Assembly (NCBI RefSeq): GCF_937903345.1
Contig: NZ_CALCZQ010000050.1
Location: 124,001-188,000, forward strand
From: an uncultured Emticicia sp.
Lineage (GTDB): Bacteria; Bacteroidota; Bacteroidia; Cytophagales; Spirosomataceae
DNA: 64,000 bases
Direction of reading: 5' to 3'
The notes beneath the pieces were generated by a model. The model was not told the DNA's origin. It worked only from the letters and a program-made list of their open reading frames with translations, and made no database searches. The position numbers and the translations under genes were made by a program. Of the stretch, positions 33,395 to 40,835 are shown in pieces (within the stretch, counting starts at the first letter, position 1; each line of letters begins with the position of its first letter).

Positions 33395-36300
33395 TTATTT
33401 GTTCAGTAATTCATCGAACGTAATTGCTACGTAGTACATTGAGCCAACGGCTGCACTGCCATAAGCTTGAATGTATGGTTTGCCACCGATATTAGTACCG
33501 CCCAACTTGATGATTGATTTCATTGAAGTTAATTTATAGCTTATTTGAGCATCAAATGTAGTTACAGCAGGTACGATTGTGTTTGAAAATGAAGCAACAC
33601 CAGTTGTTGTTGGTTGGTTGAAACTCGCTTCCCAAACAAACTCATCTTGGTGTCTCAAATTTAGGTTAAATCCAAATTTATCACCACTGTTCAAACGCTT
33701 ACCAAAACTTACGTTATAACGATTTTTTGGAGTGTTATAACCTGCATATTGTTGTTCTGGGCTTGTTGTAAAACCTTTCAAGTTGTTTTGAGCATAGTTT
33801 ACACCAACATTAAATCCTTTCGTTAAAGAGTAATTACCGCTGATTGCAAATCCGTTAGCCGTGACAATTTCTTTAGAATTTGCTGGACGGGAATATGCCG
33901 AGCGTGTAGATGCACTACCAAGACCAGACTCAATTGGTAAACCTGGACCCGCTGCTGCTGTAGGGACAAGTATCGCAGTTCCACCAATAAAGTTGGTATA
34001 TTTACTTGTATAGAAATACGAGTCAATAAATAACTTCTTAGCAATCAGGCCTTTGTAACCAATTTCATAAGATGAGATTTTTTCTGGTTTCAAAGCTGCA
34101 GTTTGATATTTAGGCAAAGCCGCTAAACCGTAAGCAGGTGCAACTTGTGCCGTAACCGCTGTAATTTGGCTTACCAAGGTTGCTTGTACATTTGTTGCAA
34201 TGGTTGCCTGAGTTGATGGCAATGCCATTGTTTGGGCAACTCCGCCAGCAATAGCCGCAGCTGCTTGGCTAGCAGGAATTTGTCCGGCCGCTACCGCAGC
34301 ATTTACAGATGCCGTAACACCTGCCGTAACTTGTGCTTGCACTGCTGCTGTTACACCTGCCTGAATAGCGGGTAATTGTGCTGAAACTGCCGCAGTAGCA
34401 TATGCTTGTGCTTTTGCAATTACCGCAGAAGTAATATATTTTGTTGGATTTCTTGAGAAATCGGTCAATGTTGCTAAATCTACACCATTAGCTAAGTTAT
34501 ATCTTGAATCAAATTCTGGTTGTGCTCCAATCAAGGTGCCTGCTGGAGTTCTCAAGTCAATGTATTGATTTTGAGTCGTTGGAATACGATAACCAGTTTG
34601 GTAAGATACTCTAAAGTTTTGTTGACCAAATGAAGCAACTGCTGATAATCTAGGAGTAAAGAAGCCTTCAAAGTTTTGGCTTTTGTCATAACGAATCGAA
34701 GCCGATAATTTCAAGTGGTCTTTGAATAAGCTTTTCGCACCTTGAATAAATGCACCATATTCATTAATAGGAATTATTCCTGTGCGACCTTCTTTTTTAT
34801 CTGAAAACAATGTTCCGTTTGATTGTAAGCTATACTGTCTTACGTTTGCTCCAGCTAATAAATCAATAAATTTAATTTGATTTTTGAAGTTATAAACTCC
34901 TTCTGCATGGTACAAATTAGTTTTATCTAAAAAAGCACCGCCGCCATCAACAATCGCTGCATCACGGAATTTATTAAGCAATGTTGAATATTCCGCCGAT
35001 CCTGGAGTTGGTAATCCTTTATCAGCAACCCCTCTTGCTGTAATTCCAGCTTGTTCTTCAGATTGCCCAACACCACGAGCGGCAGCAAATGCTCCTACGT
35101 ATTCACCAAACCATGTTGCGTGTGGTTTCACACTATTTAGCATCGCAACTGCAGCTAAACCAGCAGTATATGACTGACCAGAACGTTCCTGAGTTGTATA
35201 TGCTCTTAGCGTAAAGTTATCGCCTCTTAGTTCAACCTTTGCTTGTGTTAGGTTGAAATTACGGAGCGAGTATCTACCTGTTCCTGTATAAACTGTTGTT
35301 CCATAACCATAATTAACTTGTCCAACTAACTCAACTTTATCGCTAATTCGGTAGTGAGCTGCTAAATTTGTTTTAAAGCTTTTCGTGTTATAGTCAACCA
35401 TATCTTTTTCTAAAAAGCCCGTTCTACTAACGTTTACGTTAGGAATTAATCCTAAAGCGGCTGAAGGCAATAATTTAGCCGCAATCAATCCGTTAGCGAC
35501 AGTGGTCATGTTTGCTTGAACTTCGTCACCATAAATGTTCATGCCGTCATAATCGGTCTTTGTGCCTGCACCTCTTGAACCCGTTTGCTGTCCACCAAGA
35601 TTGAGGTTAGTATAGTTTGTTGCCTGCCAATCTTTAGCTGTGATATAAGCCAAATTCACTTTAAATGCAAATTTGTTGTTTTTCGAAGCTTTTGCATATC
35701 GCATCGAGAAGTCTGTCATTGGAGTATTGACAACGTCACGGTTGCTTGCACTCATTACGCCAGCTTTTACAGTTGCACTTAAACCTTGGTATAAGAATGG
35801 GCTTTTGCTGTTCATTAAAACCAATCCATTGATTGCATTTGGTCCATAAAGAGCAGATGCTGCACCTGGTAAAACCTCAACACTTTCAACATCAAGTTCG
35901 GGCATACCTACGATATTATCAACTGGAAAGTTTAATCCTGGAGCTTGATTGTCCATTCCGTCAATCATTTGTACTGTACGTGGATTTCCAGTAGCACCAA
36001 AACCACGCATATTGATAGATTTAAATAATAAACCTTGTGTAGTCATGTCAATGCCTTTCATATTAGCCAAAGCGTCATAGAAAGATGGTGAAGCAGTTTC
36101 ACGAATCGTACGAATATCCATTTTTTCGATAGCCGCCGGTGACTTCAAAACTGATTCTTCAACCCTTGAAGCTGATATTACTACTTCTTGTCCCAAAACA
36201 GCTTGTTCTTTCAACGCAACATTGATTGAAGCACTGTTTCCTGAAACATTCATCTCTTGACTTTCGTAACCTACTGACGAAATGAGGAGCGTAAATGGCG

Positions 36301-36511
36301 GTGGAGTAGAAACACTGAAATAAAATTCCCCTTTTGTGTTGGTGATAGTTCCTACAACTTTTCCTTTGACCTGAACACTAACACCAATTAGTGGTTCTTT
36401 AGTTGTGGCATCCGTAATTGTTCCAGACACTTTTGTTTGAGCAAAGGAAAGCTGTGTTATTAGAAAGCAGCATATTCCGAGCAAACATTTTTTAACATAA
36501 AGTTTGTACAT
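33395..36511 (-). CDS. TonB-dependent outer-membrane receptor with Ala-rich insertion
   Basis: Outer-membrane importer of 1038 residues. Signal peptide (ends LSFAQT), carboxypeptidase-regulatory-like domain (KVSGTITDATTKEPLIGVSVQVKGKVVGT), plug (LGQEVVISASRVEESVLKSPAAIEKMD, VESVEVLPGAASALYGPNAINGLVLMNS), then a barrel. No SusD follows, so it is a classical receptor. About residues 690-805 form an Ala/Val/Gln-rich stretch with a roughly 12-residue rhythm (AGVTAAVQAQVT, AGVTASVNAAVA), presumably in an outer loop. Its promoter carries the operator shared with the SCP2/acyl-CoA dehydrogenase genes, so a lipid-like cargo is suspected. Confidence 0.93.
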   Translation of the reverse strand: MYKLYVKKCLLGICCFLITQLSFAQTKVSGTITDATTKEPLIGVSVQVKGKVVGTITNTKGEFYFSVSTPPPFTLLISSVGYESQEMNVSGNSASINVALKEQAVLGQEVVISASRVEESVLKSPAAIEKMDIRTIRETASPSFYDALANMKGIDMTTQGLLFKSINMRGFGATGNPRTVQMIDGMDNQAPGLNFPVDNIVGMPELDVESVEVLPGAASALYGPNAINGLVLMNSKSPFLYQGLSATVKAGVMSASNRDVVNTPMTDFSMRYAKASKNNKFAFKVNLAYITAKDWQATNYTNLNLGGQQTGSRGAGTKTDYDGMNIYGDEVQANMTTVANGLIAAKLLPSAALGLIPNVNVSRTGFLEKDMVDYNTKSFKTNLAAHYRISDKVELVGQVNYGYGTTVYTGTGRYSLRNFNLTQAKVELRGDNFTLRAYTTQERSGQSYTAGLAAVAMLNSVKPHATWFGEYVGAFAAARGVGQSEEQAGITARGVADKGLPTPGSAEYSTLLNKFRDAAIVDGGGAFLDKTNLYHAEGVYNFKNQIKFIDLLAGANVRQYSLQSNGTLFSDKKEGRTGIIPINEYGAFIQGAKSLFKDHLKLSASIRYDKSQNFEGFFTPRLSAVASFGQQNFRVSYQTGYRIPTTQNQYIDLRTPAGTLIGAQPEFDSRYNLANGVDLATLTDFSRNPTKYITSAVIAKAQAYATAAVSAQLPAIQAGVTAAVQAQVTAGVTASVNAAVAAGQIPASQAAAAIAGGVAQTMALPSTQATIATNVQATLVSQITAVTAQVAPAYGLAALPKYQTAALKPEKISSYEIGYKGLIAKKLFIDSYFYTSKYTNFIGGTAILVPTAAAGPGLPIESGLGSASTRSAYSRPANSKEIVTANGFAISGNYSLTKGFNVGVNYAQNNLKGFTTSPEQQYAGYNTPKNRYNVSFGKRLNSGDKFGFNLNLRHQDEFVWEASFNQPTTTGVASFSNTIVPAVTTFDAQISYKLTSMKSIIKLGGTNIGGKPYIQAYGSAAVGSMYYVAITFDELLNK

Positions 36512-36551
36512 GAGAATGTTGGTTAGTGGTTAACAAAATGTAATTTTGTGT

Positions 36552-36559
36552 CAAACTTA
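36552..36559 (-). promoter_or_regulatory. -7 box of the TonB receptor promoter
   Basis: TAAGTTTG on the minus strand (36559-36552) matches TAnnTTTG exactly, 41 bp before the receptor start. A CTTG (36583-36580) lies 20 bp upstream, at the correct -33 spacing, inside the operator palindrome at 36571-36592. Confidence 0.65.
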
Positions 36560-36570
36560 AAAAAGAAACT

Positions 36571-36592
36571 AATAATATGCAAGCATACTATT
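36571..36592. promoter_or_regulatory. Second copy of the TATGC-2-GCATA operator
   Basis: A 22-bp near-palindrome with core TATGC-AA-GCATA, 20 of 22 bases identical to the reverse complement of 4905-4926. It covers the -33 region of the TonB receptor promoter and lies 51 bp before the DUF3089 gene on the other strand. It could control both divergent genes. Confidence 0.65.
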
Positions 36593-36642
36593 AGTAGTTT
36601 GTATAAAAATGTTACTATTTTAACAAAAAATAATTATATACG

Positions 36643-37683
36643 ATGCGAAACACGATTTTTATATCATTTTTTTATTTTGCAGGTCTTCTTTCGGTAAAAA
36701 TTGCCGCTCAAAATGCAGTAGTATTAAAAACTCGTTTTGACATAAATAATACACCAAAAGCACCTGATTATTTTCAGAATGAGGCTTGGGCTGCTTTGCC
36801 AACTAAAATAGATGCCGCCGATAAAACCCCATTGAAATCGAATCTAAGCGACAGACAAAACGATGCAAAAGCTGATGTGTTTTTTTTACATCCAACAACC
36901 TATACCTATCAACCCAAAAATCAGTATGAGTGGAATGCTGATGTGAATGATGTTGAATTAAATGAGAAAACAGACAACTCAACTATTCTAAATCAAGCTA
37001 CTGCGTTTAATGGTTCAGGGAAAATTTATGCACCTCGCTATCGTCAAGCTCATTATTACTCATTTTTGACTCCAAACGTTGATGATAAAAAACAGGCACT
37101 AGATTTGGCATATTCTGATATTAAGACGGCTTTTGAATTTTATTTGAAAAACTGGAATCAAGGTAGGCCAATAATCATTGCCTCTCATAGCCAAGGAACT
37201 GTTCACGCTAAACGGCTTTTAAAAGAATTTTTTGATGGAAAACCACTTCAAAAACAGTTAGTCGAAGCATATTTAATAGGAATTGCTACCCAACCTGATA
37301 CTTTTGAAAATATTAAACCAAGTAATGCCCCAGATGAAATCGGCGGGTTTGTGTCATGGAATACATATGCAAGAAATTTTATTCCAGTCTATCATTCAAA
37401 TGGTCTTCTAACTGCCGTGAGTACTAACCCTCTTACCTGGAAATGTGATGAGGAATTTGCACCAAAAGAACTCAACAAAGGTGGCGTTGGATTAAAATAT
37501 ACTTTTGTGGTTCAAGCAGCCGATGCACAAAACCATCAAGGAATGCTTTGGATTAATAAACCATATGTACGTGGACGAGCCTTTTTGAAAACGAAGATTT
37601 GGCATGTAGCTGATATAAATCTTTTTTGGATGAATATTAGAGAAAATGTAGCTTTACGTTTAGAAACATACCTCAAACAATAA
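36643..37683 (+). CDS. Exported DUF3089 alpha/beta-hydrolase-like protein
   Basis: A protein of 346 residues with a signal peptide (ends VKIAAQ). The DUF3089 family has a lipase-like alpha/beta-hydrolase fold. The opening ADVFFLHPTTYT gives the oxyanion-side strand, RPIIIASHSQGTVHAKRLLKEF carries the nucleophile elbow (S183 in SHSQG), and YLIGIATQP follows. Acid and histidine residues are likely in the C-terminal third (for example in QNHQGMLWINK) but I cannot assign them firmly. It is divergent from the TonB receptor across the shared operator, suggesting extracellular or periplasmic ester hydrolysis linked to uptake. Confidence 0.85.
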   Translation: MRNTIFISFFYFAGLLSVKIAAQNAVVLKTRFDINNTPKAPDYFQNEAWAALPTKIDAADKTPLKSNLSDRQNDAKADVFFLHPTTYTYQPKNQYEWNADVNDVELNEKTDNSTILNQATAFNGSGKIYAPRYRQAHYYSFLTPNVDDKKQALDLAYSDIKTAFEFYLKNWNQGRPIIIASHSQGTVHAKRLLKEFFDGKPLQKQLVEAYLIGIATQPDTFENIKPSNAPDEIGGFVSWNTYARNFIPVYHSNGLLTAVSTNPLTWKCDEEFAPKELNKGGVGLKYTFVVQAADAQNHQGMLWINKPYVRGRAFLKTKIWHVADINLFWMNIRENVALRLETYLKQ

Positions 37684-37721
37684 ATATTAAATCAAAACAT
37701 ACAATTGCACGTATCTAAAAA

Positions 37722-38792
37722 ATGAACATTAATAATTACGTAATTATAATGGCTGGTGGAGTTGGAACGAGATTCTGGCCTTTCAGTCGAAGTACAAATC
37801 CAAAGCAATTTCATGATGTTTTGGGTATAGGAAAATCAATGATTCAACAAACGGTTGAACGTTTTGATGGAATTTGTCCGAAAGAAAATATCTATATCGT
37901 AACGAGCAAAGAGTATTACGATATAAGCAAACAACAATTGCCTTACTTAAGTGATGATCAAATTTTACTTGAGCCAAATCGTAGAAATACCGCTCCTTGT
38001 ATTGCATATGCTTGTTATAAAATTGGTGCTAAAAATCCAAATGCCAATATTGTAGTTGCTCCTGCTGACCATATTATTTTGAAGGAAGATGAGTTTCGGA
38101 AAAAAATTAATATTGCGTTGCATTTCTCGGCTAAAAACGATGTCTTGGTTACTCTTGGGATTAAGCCTACTCGCCCAGATACAGGTTATGGATATATTCA
38201 ATTTTCTGATACAGAAGGAGAAATTGAGCGTGTAGTGACTTTTACCGAAAAACCAAATCTAGAGTGGGCTCAGAAATTTGTTGAAAGCGGGGAATTTGTT
38301 TGGAATGCAGGTATTTTTATTTGGAATGTAAATGCCATTAAGAAATGTTTTGAGACATTTTTACCCGAAATGGCTGAAGCTTTTGAAGAAATTAAGGCCG
38401 ACTTTTATACTGAAAGGGAAGCAGATGCTTTAAATAAAGCATATCCACAATGCAAAATTATTTCGATTGATAACGGAATCATGGAGCGTGCCGAAAATGT
38501 TTTTGTTGTTCTTTCAGAGATTGGTTGGTCGGATTTAGGTACTTGGAAATCTTTGTATGAAATATCAGATAAAGATGAAAACCAAAATGCTATTGATGCC
38601 AACGTAATGCTTTATGATACAAAAAACAGTATTATAAAAACCCCAAAAGACCGCTTAGTGGTTATAAGTGGTTTGGATGGATACATCATAGCAGAATATG
38701 ATAACGTATTAATGATTTGCAAAAAAGAAGATGAACAAAAAGTAAAAGAATTTGTGGCTGCAGCAGATACGAAAGGTAAGGAGTTTGTCTAA
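37722..38792 (+). CDS. manC: Mannose-1-phosphate guanylyltransferase
   Basis: Makes GDP-mannose from mannose 1-phosphate and GTP for surface polysaccharide and glycoprotein sugars; cytoplasmic. The nucleotide-binding start is VIIMAGGVGTRFWPFSRSTNPKQF (residues 7-30). Next come LEPNRRNTAPCIAYA, VVAPADHIIL, VTLGIKPTRPDTGYGYIQ, FTEKP and GEFVWNAGIFIWN, all family signatures. The 356 residues correspond to the stand-alone transferase without the isomerase domain found in E. coli-type fused forms. It ends with a strong terminator. Confidence 0.95.
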   Translation: MNINNYVIIMAGGVGTRFWPFSRSTNPKQFHDVLGIGKSMIQQTVERFDGICPKENIYIVTSKEYYDISKQQLPYLSDDQILLEPNRRNTAPCIAYACYKIGAKNPNANIVVAPADHIILKEDEFRKKINIALHFSAKNDVLVTLGIKPTRPDTGYGYIQFSDTEGEIERVVTFTEKPNLEWAQKFVESGEFVWNAGIFIWNVNAIKKCFETFLPEMAEAFEEIKADFYTEREADALNKAYPQCKIISIDNGIMERAENVFVVLSEIGWSDLGTWKSLYEISDKDENQNAIDANVMLYDTKNSIIKTPKDRLVVISGLDGYIIAEYDNVLMICKKEDEQKVKEFVAAADTKGKEFV

Positions 38793-38826
38793 GTTTAATT
38801 AGTTTACTGACAAAAACAACATACAT

Positions 38827-38855
38827 GGGGTTCGATTAATCGAACCCTTTTTTTT
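38827..38855 (+). terminator. Terminator after manC
   Basis: Continuous palindrome GGGTTCGATTAATCGAACCC (38828-38847) followed by eight T. A classic rho-independent terminator 35 bp after the manC stop. Confidence 0.92.
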
Positions 38856-38903
38856 GAACCAAACTTCGGCTACCTAGGTTTTATTTGAAATCAATTTAAT
38901 ACA

Positions 38904-39581
38904 ATGAAAAATAAAACTTTGCAAATAGATATCGTGTCTGATGTTGCTTGTCCGTGGTGTTATATCGGAAAAAAACATTTAGAAAAAGCACTCGAAAGGT
39001 TTGATAATCAGCCAGTTGAGATTACTTGGCATCCATACCAACTCGACCCAACGATTCCTTCCGATGGGGTTTCCCGTGATGAATATTTTGCCAATAAATT
39101 TGGTAATATTAATCAAGTCGAACAGATTTTTCAAAGAGTAACTGGAGTTGGAGAGAAGGCCGGAATAGCGTTTAATTTTGATAAAATGCCAAAGGTCATC
39201 AATACATTTCCGTTGCACAAAATGCTATATGTAGCTCGTGCGGAAGGTACACAGTTTGACTTAGAAGAACGTTTTTTCAAAGCATATTTTACTGATGGCG
39301 TTGATTTTTCAGACATAGACCAACTGATTGTATTTTTGGAAAATATTGGCTGGAATCGTGAGAAAACAGAAAGTATTCTGGCCAATGATGAAATAAGCTT
39401 CCAAGTTTCGCAAGAAATCAGACACTTTCAAGGTTTGGGTGTTACAGGGGTACCATTTTTTATCTTGAACAATAAATATGGCATTAGTGGAGCTCAACCA
39501 ATAAATGTATTTTTGGATACACTGAATTCAACTGCCGCCGAAATGCTATCTGTTGAAGCTGTTGTAGAGAATAGGATCTAG
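38904..39581 (+). CDS. FrnE-like DsbA-family oxidoreductase
   Basis: Thioredoxin-fold protein of 225 residues without a signal peptide, so cytoplasmic. The active-site motif is CPWC (C16-P-W-C19) in DVACPWCYIGKKHLEKAL. Other features of the FrnE branch are ITWHPYQLDPTIP and the cis-Pro loop GVTGVPFFILNNKYGISGAQ. Family members act as disulfide oxidoreductases or isomerases in redox stress; annotation as 2-hydroxychromene-2-carboxylate isomerase is also common. A single gene, converging with yraN. Confidence 0.93.
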   Translation: MKNKTLQIDIVSDVACPWCYIGKKHLEKALERFDNQPVEITWHPYQLDPTIPSDGVSRDEYFANKFGNINQVEQIFQRVTGVGEKAGIAFNFDKMPKVINTFPLHKMLYVARAEGTQFDLEERFFKAYFTDGVDFSDIDQLIVFLENIGWNREKTESILANDEISFQVSQEIRHFQGLGVTGVPFFILNNKYGISGAQPINVFLDTLNSTAAEMLSVEAVVENRI

Positions 39582-39636
39582 AAAAATTTATTTGTTTATG
39601 ATTGATGTAGGGTATGATAAAAGGTACTTTTTTTAT

Positions 39637-39987
39637 TTAGAAGAAAGCATCTTCAAAGTGCATGATTTCAAATTTCTCACCTACGGTTATGGCAATGATG
39701 TCGAAACGAACCTTTCCGTACCAATCATTCTCATAAATGTAGTTTTCAGCTGTTTTAATAATATGACTGGCTTTGTTTTTCGAGATAGTTTGTTCGGGAA
39801 AGCCATGAGCTACCTCAGACCTTGCCCGAACTTCTACAAAAACTAACCAGCCATCTTTAAGAACAATAATGTCTATTTCGCCCTTTCCGTGGGTGTAGTT
39901 TTGGTCGAGAATCTCGTAACCTTTATTTCCCAAGAATTTGGTAGCCATTGCCTCGGCCTTATTGCCAGTTTCGTTGTGTTCTGCCAT
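39637..39987 (-). CDS. YraN family protein (UPF0102), nuclease-like fold
   Basis: A protein of 116 residues with the Holliday-junction-resolvase-like fold of UPF0102. The motifs are GNKAEAMATKFLGNKGYEILDQNY, HGKGEIDIIVLKDGWLVFVEVRARS (the D...EVR pair of PD-(D/E)XK nucleases) and KASHIIKTAENYI. Function in bacteria is uncertain. It lies 47 bp after psd on the same strand, probably one transcript. Confidence 0.93.
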   Translation of the reverse strand: MAEHNETGNKAEAMATKFLGNKGYEILDQNYTHGKGEIDIIVLKDGWLVFVEVRARSEVAHGFPEQTISKNKASHIIKTAENYIYENDWYGKVRFDIIAITVGEKFEIMHFEDAFF

Positions 39988-40034
39988 TATTGTAAAACGA
40001 GCTTCTAACTTGCTCTCAGAATGCGTAAAATATC

Positions 40035-40694
40035 TTACATTAATTCCGCAATGACCGTTTCGCCACCAACTGGCTTATCGTCAATATTGACTAAGATTTT
40101 TGCATCTAATGGCAAGAAAATATCAATGCGTGAACCAAATTTGATAAAACCAAATTCAGAGCCTTGCTCCACGTCTTGTCCTTCTTTCACGTACCAACAA
40201 ATTCTACGAGCTAAAGCTCCTGCAATTTGACGAAATAATACCTCTGTACCATTATGGTGCTTCACGACTATTGTTGTGCGTTCGTTTTCGGTGCTTGATT
40301 TTGGGTGCCATGCAACTAAATATTTTCCTGCATGGTATTTTACATAAGTCACAATTCCCGAAATTGGGTTAAAGTTGATATGTACATTCAGTGGTGACAT
40401 AAAAATTGAAACCTGACGACGAGGCCCTTTGAAATATTCGGTTTCTACAACTTCCTCTATCACTACAACTTTGCCATCTGCAGGTGCAATTATGTGCCTG
40501 GGATTTACTGGAGTGGTTCTAATGGGTTTACGAAAGAATTGAACCACAATCACAAATAAAAATAAACTCACGATGAGTATTAATGAATGTAAAATATCTT
40601 GTTCGGGTAAAAAATATCTTAATGCCGAATTGGCTGCCATTAGTCCAATAATTGTTAATAAAATTGTTCCTGTGCCTTCTTTATGAAGTGTCAT
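40035..40694 (-). CDS. psd: Phosphatidylserine decarboxylase family protein, short type
   Basis: Makes phosphatidylethanolamine from phosphatidylserine at the inner membrane. The 219-residue form belongs to the short (archaeal-like) class found in Bacteroidota, with two N-terminal membrane segments (about residues 8-27 and 33-50). Conserved parts are IIAPADGKVVVIEEV, RRQVSIFMSPLNVHINFNPISGIV with the active-site His region, and the C-terminal self-cleavage motif FIKFGSRIDIFLP. Cleavage between G187 and S188 would make the pyruvoyl group. Confidence 0.95.
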   Translation of the reverse strand: MTLHKEGTGTILLTIIGLMAANSALRYFLPEQDILHSLILIVSLFLFVIVVQFFRKPIRTTPVNPRHIIAPADGKVVVIEEVVETEYFKGPRRQVSIFMSPLNVHINFNPISGIVTYVKYHAGKYLVAWHPKSSTENERTTIVVKHHNGTEVLFRQIAGALARRICWYVKEGQDVEQGSEFGFIKFGSRIDIFLPLDAKILVNIDDKPVGGETVIAELM

Positions 40695-40792
40695 TTTCTG
40701 AGCTGTTTAGTTTTTTAGAACCACAAATATAATCAAACAATGTTTTTACGTTATCTTCACAGCTCAAATATTTATAATGCGTGTGCAAAAGC

Positions 40793-40801
40793 TGTGGATA
40801 A
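40793..40801. promoter_or_regulatory. Perfect DnaA-box sequence beside a parS-like site
   Basis: TGTGGATAA is the exact complement of the DnaA box TTATCCACA. Six bases further, 40807-40822 reads CGTTTCACGTGGAAAA, 14 of 16 bases like the Bacillus-type parS TGTTTCACGTGGAACA. Both lie in the leader before the TPR membrane protein start at 40836. One perfect DnaA box could occur by chance in 64 kb. Confidence 0.35.
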
Positions 40802-40835
40802 GTTGGCGTTTCACGTGGAAAAATCCCTGATAATT

